Assembly: GCF_900101685.1 (NCBI RefSeq)
Contig: NZ_FMZZ01000004.1
Coordinates: 62,001-126,000 of the forward strand
From: Actinokineospora iranica
Lineage (GTDB): Bacteria; Actinomycetota; Actinomycetes; Mycobacteriales; Pseudonocardiaceae
Reading direction: 5' to 3'
DNA length: 64,000 nt
Below are positions 23,827-32,484 of this stretch, one piece after another (positions within the stretch are counted from its first letter, which is position 1; each line of letters starts with the position of its first letter). Under the pieces are notes generated by a model that ran no database searches, had not been told where the DNA came from, and saw only the letters and a list, made by a program, of their open reading frames with translations. A program made the position numbers and the translations under genes.

Positions 23827-25536
23827 ATGGGCTTTTCTACTCGGATCTCGGCGGTTCTGGCGGTGGCTGCCCTCACCGTCGCCGGGTTGGCGGGGGCCGT
23901 GGGGGCGGACGCGGCGGGCAGGCCCATGGCGGCCGACTTGCGGTTGATCGCGTTCAACGACTTCCACGGCAACCTGGCGCCGCCCGCCGGGTCGTCTGGG
24001 CGGGTGACGCTGCCGGACGGCAACACCGTCGACGCTGGTGGGGCCGCTTATCTGGCCACGCACGTCGCGCGGCTGCGGGGAGAGTCCGAGCACTCGCTGG
24101 TCCTGTCCGCCGGGGACAACATCGGGGCGTCGCCGCTGACGTCGGCGCTGTTCCACGACGAGCCGACCATCGAGTTCCTCAACCGCATCGGGGTGGCGGC
24201 CACCACGATCGGCAACCACGAGTTCGACGAGGGCTACCAGGAGTTGCGGCGGATGCAGTCCGGCGGCTGCCATCCCGCCGACGGGTGCCAGTTCCGGCCC
24301 CGGTTCCACGGCTCCCGCTTCCCTTACCTCGGCGCGAACATCGCCTTCGACAGCGGCGCGCCCGCCGCGCTGCCGTTCACCATCAAGTTCGCCAGCGGCG
24401 TCCCGGTGGGCGTCATCGGGGTGACGCTGAAGGACCTGCCGTCCGTGGTGACGCCGGAGGCCGTCGAGGGCTTCACCTTCGGCGACGAGGTGGCGGCGCT
24501 GGACCGCACGTCCCGGTTGCTCGACCGGGTCGGGGTGCGCACCCAGGTCGTGCTCATGCACCAGGGCGACAACACCGAGGGCGGCGGGCCGGACGACTGC
24601 CGCACGGTGCCCGGACCGGCGCGGCGGATCGCGACCGCGGCGTCCGCGTCGATCGACGTGTTCTTCACCGGCCACAGCCACCAGCAGTACAACTGCGTCG
24701 TGGACGACCCGGACGGCAACCCGCGCCCGCTGATCCAGGGCTCGTCCTTCGGCAGGCTCCTGTCCGTGGTCGACCTCAAGATCGACAAGCGGTCCCGCGA
24801 CGTGCTGCGCGCGGAGACCGTGGCGCACAACGAGATCGTCACCCGCACCGTCCCCGCCGACCCGGAGATCGCCGCGCTGGTGGACGAGGCGTCGGCCAAG
24901 TCGGCGCCGATCGCGAACCGGCGGGTCGGGACCATCTCCGCCGACCTGGTGCGGGCAGCCGCTCCCTCCGGCGAGTCGCCGCTGGGCGACGTGATCGCCG
25001 ACGCGCAACTCGCCGCGACCGCGGGCAACCAGGCGCAGGTCGCGATGACCAACCCCGGCGGCATCCGCACCGACCTGACCTACGCCTCGTCGCCCGCGGG
25101 CGAGGGCGACGGCGTGGTGACCTACGGCGAGACGTTCGCGGTGCAGCCGTTCGGCAACATCACGCAGACGGTCACGCTGACCGGCGCGCAGATCAAGGCC
25201 GTGCTGGAGCAGCAGTGGCAGCCGCAGCCCAACGGGACGACGCTGACCCGTTTCCTCCAGGTCTCCTCGACCCTGACCTACACCTGGTCGCGGTCGGCGG
25301 GTCAGGGCGACCGGGTGTCGGACATCGCCATAGCCGGGCAACCGCTCGACCCGGCCGCCACTTACCGGGTGTCGGTGAACAACTTCCTCGCCGCGGGCGG
25401 CGACGGCTTCACCGAACTCGCCAAGGGCACGGACCTGACCGGCGGGCCGGTCGACCTGGACGCGTTCACCGCCTACCTCTCGGCCAACCCCAACCTGTCA
25501 CCGCCCGCGCCGACCCGGGTCACCGTCATCCCCTAG
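23827..25536 (+). CDS. Secreted bifunctional metallophosphatase/5'-nucleotidase
   Basis: 569 residues. Signal peptide (STRISAVLAVAALTVAGLAG) then a calcineurin-like dimetal domain: AFNDFHGNL, SAGDNIGASPL, TIGNHEFDEG, FFTGHSHQQYNC hold the metal ligands. The C-terminal 5'-nucleotidase domain has SPLGDVIADAQLAA, NPGGIRTDL, GETFAVQPFGN and NNFLAAGGDGFTEL for substrate binding. It releases nucleosides and phosphate from extracellular nucleotides. ATG 23827 has GGAGG four bases upstream. Confidence 0.93.
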   Translation: MGFSTRISAVLAVAALTVAGLAGAVGADAAGRPMAADLRLIAFNDFHGNLAPPAGSSGRVTLPDGNTVDAGGAAYLATHVARLRGESEHSLVLSAGDNIGASPLTSALFHDEPTIEFLNRIGVAATTIGNHEFDEGYQELRRMQSGGCHPADGCQFRPRFHGSRFPYLGANIAFDSGAPAALPFTIKFASGVPVGVIGVTLKDLPSVVTPEAVEGFTFGDEVAALDRTSRLLDRVGVRTQVVLMHQGDNTEGGGPDDCRTVPGPARRIATAASASIDVFFTGHSHQQYNCVVDDPDGNPRPLIQGSSFGRLLSVVDLKIDKRSRDVLRAETVAHNEIVTRTVPADPEIAALVDEASAKSAPIANRRVGTISADLVRAAAPSGESPLGDVIADAQLAATAGNQAQVAMTNPGGIRTDLTYASSPAGEGDGVVTYGETFAVQPFGNITQTVTLTGAQIKAVLEQQWQPQPNGTTLTRFLQVSSTLTYTWSRSAGQGDRVSDIAIAGQPLDPAATYRVSVNNFLAAGGDGFTELAKGTDLTGGPVDLDAFTAYLSANPNLSPPAPTRVTVIP

Positions 25537-25606
25537 AGCGCATCACGGGCGCGGCGTGCGCGGGATGGACGGCGGAACCCCGACGACCTTCCCACGGAGG
25601 ACCCGA

Positions 25607-26119
25607 GTGACCACGTCCAGGCAAGACCAGATCAACGTCAAGATCGCCCGGACGTTCCAGACCCTGGACGGCAACCAGAACGGCTACCTCGAATGGTCGA
25701 ACTTCGAGAGCCTCGCCAACCGCTTCCTGACGGCCTACAACCTGGACAAGAACGACCGCCGGGCGCGGGCGCTCTTCGCGTGGAGGATCGCCGTGCCCGA
25801 GGCGATGGAGTCGTTCAGCAAGGTGGACACCGACGGCGACGGGGTGATCTCCCGGCAGGAGTTCATCCGCGCCACCCGCGAGTACTTCCACTCCACGGAC
25901 CCCCACGGACCCCGACGGTGTGCTCCCACAACGGCCGCCCGAACCACTCCGGACCAGCTCCAGGGTGGTGATGTCGTTGCGGATGCCGCTGTCGACCGAC
26001 CGGGCGGAGCAGCGGGCCGGCACGAACTCGCTGAGCGGGGCGGTCGCCAGGGCCGCACACAGGAGTTCGGCAGCGCCACCGTCCCAGCCGGACACAAGAT
26101 CGTCGCATTCGGACAGTGA
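25607..26119 (+). CDS. EF-hand protein with internal deletion and altered C-terminus
   Basis: 170 residues from GTG 25607 with CGGAGG upstream. EF-hand loops: DGNQNGYLEWSNF near residue 20 and DTDGDGVISRQEF near residue 80. Actinobacterial four-EF-hand proteins share the start (TSRQDQINVKIARTFQTLD) and the last hand plus IRATREYFHSTDP, but carry two more hands between; here residue stretch RRARALFAW joins directly to RIAVPEAMESF. After STDPHG the frame departs from the usual short acidic end and runs on for 60 Arg/Ala-rich residues. Probably a degraded calcium-binding gene; whether it is functional is doubtful. Confidence 0.7.
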   Translation: MTTSRQDQINVKIARTFQTLDGNQNGYLEWSNFESLANRFLTAYNLDKNDRRARALFAWRIAVPEAMESFSKVDTDGDGVISRQEFIRATREYFHSTDPHGPRRCAPTTAARTTPDQLQGGDVVADAAVDRPGGAAGRHELAERGGRQGRTQEFGSATVPAGHKIVAFGQ

Positions 26120-26681
26120 CGGAAAACTTCACCAATTCAGGGGCGGCCCAAAGACTTGTCAACGGCGGCGGTCGGGCGCAACATGGGGGTGACGGCTGGC
26201 GCAGGTGAAAACGTGTGGAACAGCAGTCTGATGTGATCGGTCACCGTGCCCGCCGAGAAAGGGTAGGTGGTGCCGTGGCGAAGCAGAGAATCACCGTAGT
26301 GGTCCGCGGCCTGCCGCGACCCCGTGGCTGAGCCGACAGTATCGACCCGGTCGCGGCTGTGAGCGGCAGCTCGACGAGTCTTCGAGTGCGCGGGTGCGCG
26401 GGACGCGCCTAGTCAGCACCTCGACGATGTTGAACCCCGCATCGGACGCGTCTTCTGATCCGCCCGGCAGGGATCCACGCCAACCGACGAGGGTGGCGGA
26501 CCGCTACGACGTGTGGGACACCTGGGTGCGGCGCCGGGATGGCGCCGCACCCAGGTGCGTGCTGGGGCACAGGTGACAAGCACGGGTCGCATGTCGTCGC
26601 CCGGAGGCAGGGGTGCGGCACTAATGTCTGGTGCGACAACAGGCAGCCGAGGACCGCTGAGGCCCCCGACGGACGCGGAGC
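26120..26681. other. 562-base gap without a recognisable gene
   Basis: No reading frame here has a ribosome site and a protein I can place. The sequence next to the altered EF-hand gene looks scrambled, and this gap may be part of the same decay. A duplicated GGTGCGGCGCC/GGCGCCGCACC inverted repeat lies at about 26526-26551 and could act as a hairpin terminator. Confidence 0.4.
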
Positions 26682-27590
26682 GTGCTCGTGGAGTTCAACG
26701 ACGACGTAGGCCTGGACGCCTCCCAGGTGCAGGACACCCGTGGCGTCGGCGGGCGGGTCGCGCTCGGCGGCGGTGGGCTGGGCATCGTCGGGGTGATCAT
26801 CTACTTCGTGCTCTCCCAACTCGGGGGTGTGCCCGCGGGGGCGCCGCTGAGCACGGACGCGGTCGGGCGGGGGCAGGCGGTCAGCAACACCGACCTGGCC
26901 GCCGAGTGCCGCACCGGCAAGGACGCCAACACCAAGTCCGACTGCGCCCTGGTCGCGATCATCAACTCGATCCAGGGGTACTGGGCAGACGAGTTCGCCC
27001 GCTCGGGCTCGACGTACCGGCCTGCGCCGACGAACTTCTTCAGCGGCGGGGTGAACACCGCCTGCGGCAGCGCCACCTCCGACGTCGGCCCGTTCTACTG
27101 CCCCGGCGACCAGGAGGTCTACGTCGACCTCACCTTCTTCAAGGAGCTCCAGACCCGCTTCGGCGCGCAGGGCGGCACGTTCGCCGAGGCCTACGTGCTG
27201 GCCCACGAGTACGGCCACCACGTGCAGAACCTGCTGGGCACCTCCGACAAGGTCCGCCCCGGCACCGGCCCCACCTCCGACGGCGTCCGCCTCGAACTCC
27301 AGGCCGACTGCTACGCGGGTGTCTGGGCGAACCACGCGACGACCACCCCGGCCCCGGGCAGCAACAAGCCGCTGATCAAGTCGATCTCCCAGGACGACGT
27401 GAACCGCGCCCTCGACGTCGCCGCCCGGATCGGCGACGACTTCATCCAGAAGAACCTGGGCAGCGGCCGGGTCGATGAGAGCCAGTTCTCGCACGGCACG
27501 TCCGCGCAGCGGGAGAAGTGGTTCACCGCGGGCATCAACAGCGGCGACCCCGCGGTCTGCGACACCTTCGGCACCCGCACCCTCGGCTGA
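26682..27590 (+). CDS. YpfJ-family neutral zinc metallopeptidase
   Basis: 302 residues (GTG 26682; GTG 26688 possible). N-terminal membrane anchor (GLGIVGVIIYFVLSQLGG), then the metallopeptidase domain with DLTFFKELQTRFG and the zinc motif VLAHEYGHHVQNLLG, third ligand Glu in RLELQADCYAGVWANH. YpfJ/putative neutral zinc metallopeptidases are membrane-tethered and little studied. Conserved Cys pairs (AECRTGKDANTKSDC, CGSATSDVGPFYC) fit an extracellular location. Stands alone, with a terminator downstream. Confidence 0.9.
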   Translation: MLVEFNDDVGLDASQVQDTRGVGGRVALGGGGLGIVGVIIYFVLSQLGGVPAGAPLSTDAVGRGQAVSNTDLAAECRTGKDANTKSDCALVAIINSIQGYWADEFARSGSTYRPAPTNFFSGGVNTACGSATSDVGPFYCPGDQEVYVDLTFFKELQTRFGAQGGTFAEAYVLAHEYGHHVQNLLGTSDKVRPGTGPTSDGVRLELQADCYAGVWANHATTTPAPGSNKPLIKSISQDDVNRALDVAARIGDDFIQKNLGSGRVDESQFSHGTSAQREKWFTAGINSGDPAVCDTFGTRTLG

Positions 27591-27729
27591 GGCGTGCCCA
27601 TCCCGTCCCCACGCCCCTGATCAGACCCACCGCGACAACCCCGGCTGGATCGCGGGACCGCCCGGGTTGGCATGGTGTCGCTCGTGCTGCCGGTGGTCCG
27701 CGCCGACGGCACGCGACGGCCTTGGCGGA

Positions 27730-27765
27730 CCGGCCCCTCACCCGATCGGGCGGGTGAGGGGCCGG
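27730..27765. terminator. Bidirectional terminator
   Basis: Perfect 15-bp stem CCGGCCCCTCACCCG with 6-base loop between two convergent genes, ending four bases from the stop of the M28 peptidase. Confidence 0.85.
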
Positions 27766-27769
27766 GTCG

Positions 27770-29350
27770 TCACGCGGCGGCTCGGTCGACGTGGATGCAG
27801 CCGACCCCGGCGTTGCCCGCCGAGGCCTTCGCGTCGTCCTGGGCCATCTGCAGGCGCATCATGTTCTTCTGCGCGGCCCGGGTCTCCGCGCGGGCGGCGC
27901 GCGGCGGGATGCCGTTGACGTCCTCGGTGCTGATCGCGTACGACGCGGTCACCCACGCGATGGCGTCGGAATTGCGGTCGAGGGCGACCCGGTCCAGGTT
28001 GCCGAGGTTGTCGCACTTGGCGTGGTAGCAGGCGTCGTAGGCGACGCCTGCGACCCCGCCCCACTTGTCGGTCTGGGCCTGGGTCTTGACGCCCTCGGCC
28101 CCGGTGAACAGGCCGCCGGACGGGATGCCCTGGGCGATGAACTCGCCGTAGTCCGAGCGGCCGGTGAAGTCCGAGCCCTCGGTGGGCGCGCCGATGGCGC
28201 CGAGGAAGTTCGCGAACGCCGCCTCGATCTGCGCCGAGCCGTACGGGCCGGGGCCTGCGCCGACGGCGTCTGAGTCGTCGCCGTCGTAGACGAAGTACGC
28301 CGTGTTGGGCGAGGCGATCATGTCGAAGTTCAGGTAGAGGGCGATGTCAAGCTGCTGCTCGAACGTGAGGCCCTGCACGTACTTCTTCGACCCGACCAGG
28401 CCGAGTTCCTCCGCGCTCCACCAGGCGAACCGGACCGCGTTGCCCACCTTCGGCGAGCCGCCCATCTGCAGCGCGGTCTCCAGCAGGCCCGCGCTGCCCG
28501 AGCCGTTGTCGTTGATGCCGGGACCGGCCATGACGCTGTCCAGGTGCGCACCCGCCATGACCACGTTGTCCTTGCGGCCGGTCTTGGTCTGGGCGATGAC
28601 GTTGTGGCTGACCCGCTCCTCGCTCAGGGCGCGCAACTCCAGGGTGGCTGTGCCGCCGGTCGCGGCCAGCGCCTCGCCGTCGGCCTTGGTGATGCCGCCG
28701 GTGGGCAGCTTCGCCGCGGCCGGGTCGCTCAGCGTGCCCGCGAGCGCCCCCTCGGTGTTGTTGTAGATGACCGCGCCGACCGCGCCCGCCTCGAACGCGG
28801 CCTGCTGCTTGGCGGCGAAGGTGCAGCCGCCGCGCGGGATCAGGGCGATCTTGCCGGTCGTGTCGGTGTAGTCGGTGACCTCGCAGCCGGGGGTGGTGTC
28901 CGCGCCTGCCGGGACGACCGCGAGCGGGGCGGTGACGCCGCCGGTCGGGGTGGACAGGCTGTAGGTCATGATCGAGATCGGCACCGGCTTGCCGCCCACG
29001 CTCAGCGTCTCGGCGAGCGTCTGGGTGAAGGTGAACGGGAACTCGTGCCTGCTGACGTCGAAGCCCGCCGCCTGGAGCTTCGACTCGACGTACTCGGCGG
29101 ACTGGGCGTGGCCGGGGGTGCCCGCGGCGCGGTTGCCGCCGTTGCGGTCGGCGATGCGCTGGAAGGCGATCAGGTGCCGGTTCACCCCCGCCCCGGTGAC
29201 CTTCTTGACCAGGTTCCGCGCCAGGGCTGGGCCGTCCGGCAGCTCGGTCGACGCGGTCGGCGCGGCCGAGGACGGGATCGTGGTGAACGCCAGCGCGCCA
29301 GCGGCCACGAGGATGGCGGCGCCGACGCGTAACGTCTGGTTGGTGGGCAT
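27770..29350 (-). CDS. Secreted M28-family aminopeptidase with PA domain
   Basis: 526 residues from ATG 29350, preceded by GAGGGG at eight bases. Signal peptide (LRVGAAILVAAGALAFTTIP). A protease-associated insert (TGKIALIPRGGCTFAAKQ, AVIYNN) precedes the catalytic domain; zinc ligands lie in AGAHLDSV, INDNGSGSAG, WWSAEELGLVGS (catalytic Glu-Glu), NFDMI and YHAKCD. Close to Streptomyces aminopeptidase S and leucine aminopeptidases that remove N-terminal residues from extracellular peptides. Single gene. Confidence 0.93.
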   Translation of the reverse strand: MPTNQTLRVGAAILVAAGALAFTTIPSSAAPTASTELPDGPALARNLVKKVTGAGVNRHLIAFQRIADRNGGNRAAGTPGHAQSAEYVESKLQAAGFDVSRHEFPFTFTQTLAETLSVGGKPVPISIMTYSLSTPTGGVTAPLAVVPAGADTTPGCEVTDYTDTTGKIALIPRGGCTFAAKQQAAFEAGAVGAVIYNNTEGALAGTLSDPAAAKLPTGGITKADGEALAATGGTATLELRALSEERVSHNVIAQTKTGRKDNVVMAGAHLDSVMAGPGINDNGSGSAGLLETALQMGGSPKVGNAVRFAWWSAEELGLVGSKKYVQGLTFEQQLDIALYLNFDMIASPNTAYFVYDGDDSDAVGAGPGPYGSAQIEAAFANFLGAIGAPTEGSDFTGRSDYGEFIAQGIPSGGLFTGAEGVKTQAQTDKWGGVAGVAYDACYHAKCDNLGNLDRVALDRNSDAIAWVTASYAISTEDVNGIPPRAARAETRAAQKNMMRLQMAQDDAKASAGNAGVGCIHVDRAAA

Positions 29351-29560
29351 ACAGGTCCCCTCGCTCACGAATGAGTACCACCGCAACCGGTGACCGCCCC
29401 GACGCGGGCCGTGTTCCGGCAAAACACACCCTCACTCGAACGCGACGCCTGGTCAAGAGCTGTTCATTCCCAGACGCGCATGGATTGGTTCAGGTGGGTG
29501 CGAACGGGCGGGGTGGCGTGGACTGAACGCCGCAGCGGCGCGGGAGATAGCGTTGCGGGC

Positions 29561-30523
29561 ATGTACGCGATCACCGTTCGGGAAGCGGGTGGGCCGGAGG
29601 CGCTGCGGTGGACGGAGGTGGCCGACCCCGAGCCGGGACCGGGCGAGGTCCTGCTCGACGTCGCCGCGACCGCGGTCAACCGGGCGGACCTGCTCCAGCG
29701 CAAGGGCTTCTACCCGCCGCCCGCGGGCACCAGCGACGTCATCGGCCTGGAGTGCTCGGGGACGGTCGCCGCGCTCGGTGAAGGGGTCACCGGCTGGCAG
29801 GTGGGCGACGAGGTGTGCGCGCTGCTCGCGGGCGGCGGGTACGCGGAGAAGGTCGTCGTCCCCGCCGGGCAGCTCATGCCGGTGCCCTCCGGCGTCGACC
29901 TGGTGACCGCGGCGGGCCTGCCCGAGGTGGCCTGCACGGTGTGGTCGAACGTCGTGCGGACCGCGCGGCTCGGCGCGGGCGAGACGCTGCTGGTGCACGG
30001 CGGCGCGGGCGGCGTCGGCACGCACGCCATCCAGCTCGCCAAGGCGCTGGGCACGACGGTCGCGGTCACCGCCGGGTCGGCCGAGCGGCTGCGCCAGTGC
30101 GCCGACCTGGGCGCCGACATCACCGTCAACTACCGCGAGCAGCGGTTCGAGGACGAGGTCAAGGCCGACGTCATCCTGGACAACATGGGCGCGAAGTACC
30201 TTCCGCGCAATGTCGCCGCCCTCAACCGCGGCGGCAGGCTCGTGGTGATCGGGTTGCAGGGCGGGGTCACCGGGGAGCTGAACCTGGGCCAGTTGCTCAG
30301 CAAGAACGCCAGCGTCACCGCGACCAGCCTGCGCTACCGGCCGCCCGCCGAGAAGGCCCTGATCACCGCCGAGGTCGCCGAGCACGTGTGGCCGCTGGTC
30401 ACCGCGGGCGCGGTGCGGCCCATCACCCACCAGGTGCTGCCGCTGCGCGATGCCGCCGAGGCGCACCGGCTGCTTGAGGCGGGCGGGGTCTTCGGGAAGC
30501 TCGTGCTGGCGGTCAGGTCCTGA
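29561..30523 (+). CDS. NAD(P)H quinone oxidoreductase, zeta-crystallin type
   Basis: 320 residues, zinc-free medium-chain dehydrogenase. N-terminal GroES-like part with AVNRADLLQRKGFYPPPAG, then the Rossmann motif VHGGAGGVGTHAIQLAKALG and C-terminal GKLVLAV. Matches the PIG3/QOR branch that reduces quinones with NADPH. ATG 29561 chosen on homology. Overlaps the convergent next gene by 11 bases. Confidence 0.92.
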   Translation: MYAITVREAGGPEALRWTEVADPEPGPGEVLLDVAATAVNRADLLQRKGFYPPPAGTSDVIGLECSGTVAALGEGVTGWQVGDEVCALLAGGGYAEKVVVPAGQLMPVPSGVDLVTAAGLPEVACTVWSNVVRTARLGAGETLLVHGGAGGVGTHAIQLAKALGTTVAVTAGSAERLRQCADLGADITVNYREQRFEDEVKADVILDNMGAKYLPRNVAALNRGGRLVVIGLQGGVTGELNLGQLLSKNASVTATSLRYRPPAEKALITAEVAEHVWPLVTAGAVRPITHQVLPLRDAAEAHRLLEAGGVFGKLVLAVRS

Positions 30524-31715
30524 GCGCGGCGATCGCCTCGATGAGCTGGTCCACCTCGACCGCGTTGGTGTAGTGGGCGAGGCCGACGCGGACCGCGCCG
30601 CCCACCTCGCCCACCCCGAGGGTGGCGAACACGCCGCTGGGCACGTCGTCGGCGAACGCGCAGATGCCGCGCTCGGCCAGCCGGACGACCGCGTCCTGGG
30701 CCTTCATGTCGGTCACGGTGAACGCCAGGGCCGGGATGCGGCGCATGGCGTCGCCGATGACCATGACGTGCCGCTGGCCGCGCAGGTCGCCGATCAGCCG
30801 GGACAGCAACCCGGCCTGGTAGGACTTCGCCGAGCTCAGCGACGTGATCAGCCGCTCCCGGCGGGTGCCGGTGGGGGCGTCGTCGAGCATGGCCAGGTAG
30901 TCAACCGACGCCACCAGCCCGGCCAGCAGCGGGTACGCGTGCGGGCCGAGTTCGAGCCGCTCGGGGCCGTGCGCGCGCGGGTCCAGTGAGCTGGCGGGCA
31001 GCCGGTCGAGCATCGCCGGGTCGGCGAAGGCCAGCGCGGCCACCGCCGGGCCGCCCCACGCGCTCGCCGACACCGTGACCACGTCCGCGCCGATCGCGTG
31101 GATGTCCAGCGGCACGAACGGCGCCGACGACGACGCGTCGACCACCACGCACGCCCCGTTCGCCTTGGCCACGTCGGCGATCTTGTTCAGGTCCGGCCGG
31201 GTGCCGACCGCGCCGGACGCGGCGGTCACCGCCACCACCTTCGTGCGGTGCGAGACCAGGTTCTCGTACTGCCACGCGGGCAGCTCGCAGGTCTCGATGT
31301 CGATTTCCGCCCAGCGGACCGTCGCCCCCGCCCGTTGCGCCACCCGCAACCACGGCGCGGTGTTGGCCTGGTGGTCCAGCCGCGACAGCACGATCTCGTC
31401 GCCGATCAGCCACCCGTCACCCAGCGCCTCGGCCAGCCGGGCCAGCAGCACCGCGTTGTTCGGCCCGAGCACGACCCCCGCCGGATCGCACCCCACCAGG
31501 TCCGCCACCGCGCGCCGCGCCGCGTCCACGATGGCCTCGGCGCGCTGGGAGGCCGGAAACACCCCACCCGGCCCGGACACCGGCGCCCGCAGCGCGGTGG
31601 ACACGGCGGTGGCGACCTGCTCGGGCACCTGCATACCCGCCGGGGAATCGAGGTGGACCCAGCCGTCACCCAGCGCGGGAAACAGCCCACGAATTCGAGC
31701 GACGTCGAACGCCAT
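30513..31715 (-). CDS. Cysteine-desulfurase-like protein without the PLP lysine
   Basis: 400 residues from ATG 31715. Fold type I, related to VC1184-type cysteine desulfurase-like proteins: FPALGDGWVHLDSPAG, VLGPNNAVLLARLAEAL, LDHQANTAPW, SGAVGTRPDL and VVVDASSSAPF follow the family. At the position of the Schiff-base lysine (usually SAYKFFGPH) it reads SASAWGGPA, so the lysine is missing. It keeps the rest of the fold, which suggests a non-catalytic or differently acting paralogue. Sulfur donation should not be assumed. Confidence 0.8.
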   Translation of the reverse strand: MAFDVARIRGLFPALGDGWVHLDSPAGMQVPEQVATAVSTALRAPVSGPGGVFPASQRAEAIVDAARRAVADLVGCDPAGVVLGPNNAVLLARLAEALGDGWLIGDEIVLSRLDHQANTAPWLRVAQRAGATVRWAEIDIETCELPAWQYENLVSHRTKVVAVTAASGAVGTRPDLNKIADVAKANGACVVVDASSSAPFVPLDIHAIGADVVTVSASAWGGPAVAALAFADPAMLDRLPASSLDPRAHGPERLELGPHAYPLLAGLVASVDYLAMLDDAPTGTRRERLITSLSSAKSYQAGLLSRLIGDLRGQRHVMVIGDAMRRIPALAFTVTDMKAQDAVVRLAERGICAFADDVPSGVFATLGVGEVGGAVRVGLAHYTNAVEVDQLIEAIAALRT

Positions 31716-31853
31716 GCGCCACACCGTACGAGAGGCCCCTGATCCGGCGTTTCGTGGGGCGTCGAGGCGACTACCCTCGCAGTGGTGACCTCGGTCGCGT
31801 CCCCCTGGGGGACGCCATTCGACCCGAACCAGATCTGGCCCAGGATGGAGCAG

Positions 31854-32411
31854 ATGACTCACTCAACCAACGGCGCCGAACAGCCTGACGAGGGACACCA
31901 CGTGATGGTGGTCGGCCCGGACGGCTCGCCACTGGGCACCGCCCGCATCCCCGACAGCGCCGACGGGCCGGGCGGCGAGTCCGTCGGCGACATGGTCGAG
32001 CAGCCTGCCAAGGTCATGCGCATCGGCACCATGATCAAGCAGTTGCTGGAGGAAGTGCGCGCCGCTCCGCTGGACGAGGCCAGCCGCAACCGGCTCCGGG
32101 AGATCCACAAGCGGTCCATCGCGGAGCTTGAGGACGGGTTGGCGCCTGAACTCCGGGAGGAACTGGAGCGGCTGTCACTGCCGTTCACCGACGAGAACAC
32201 CCCCTCCGACGCCGAATTGCGGATCGCGCAAGCGCAGCTGGTGGGATGGCTGGAGGGGCTGTTCCACGGGATCCAGACGGCGCTGTTCGCCCAGCAGATG
32301 GCCGCCCGGGTGCAGCTTGAGCAGATGCGCCGGGGACTGCCGCCCGGGGTGGGCGCCGCTGAGGCCGCGCCGGAAGGGCCGCACATTCGCGGCACCGGCC
32401 AGTACCTCTGA
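31854..32411 (+). CDS. bpa: Bacterial proteasome activator Bpa (PafE)
   Basis: 185 residues from ATG 31854; starts at 31782 and 31845 are in frame but lengthen it beyond the usual 175-185. Bpa forms an ATP-independent dodecameric ring that opens the 20S proteasome gate and feeds unfolded proteins. The four-helix core EQPAKVMRIGTMIKQLLEEV and IAQAQLVGWLEGLFHGIQTA is nearly invariant, and the C-terminal GTGQYL is the HbYX-type tail that docks in the proteasome. Supports an actinobacterial host with a proteasome. Confidence 0.95.
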   Translation: MTHSTNGAEQPDEGHHVMVVGPDGSPLGTARIPDSADGPGGESVGDMVEQPAKVMRIGTMIKQLLEEVRAAPLDEASRNRLREIHKRSIAELEDGLAPELREELERLSLPFTDENTPSDAELRIAQAQLVGWLEGLFHGIQTALFAQQMAARVQLEQMRRGLPPGVGAAEAAPEGPHIRGTGQYL

Positions 32412-32440
32412 CACCCGCTCAGCACGTCGCACAGACGATG

Positions 32441-32470
32441 GAGCCCCCGAGATCACATTCTCGGGGGCTC
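32441..32470. terminator. Bidirectional terminator
   Basis: Perfect 11-bp stem GAGCCCCCGAG with 8-base loop between the convergent bpa and glycosyltransferase genes. Confidence 0.85.
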
Positions 32471-32484
32471 TAGTCGCCGAAACG

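Noticed and set aside
23704-25341. Long leftward extension upstream of the MarR gene
   Set aside because: Low-complexity frame antisense to the 5'-nucleotidase; MarR homology begins at about 23703.
25526-26095. Leftward 189-codon frame with APLSEFVPARCSARSVDSGIRND
   Set aside because: A short stretch looks protein-like and might be a gene remnant, but there is no start signal or family match and it is antisense to the EF-hand gene.
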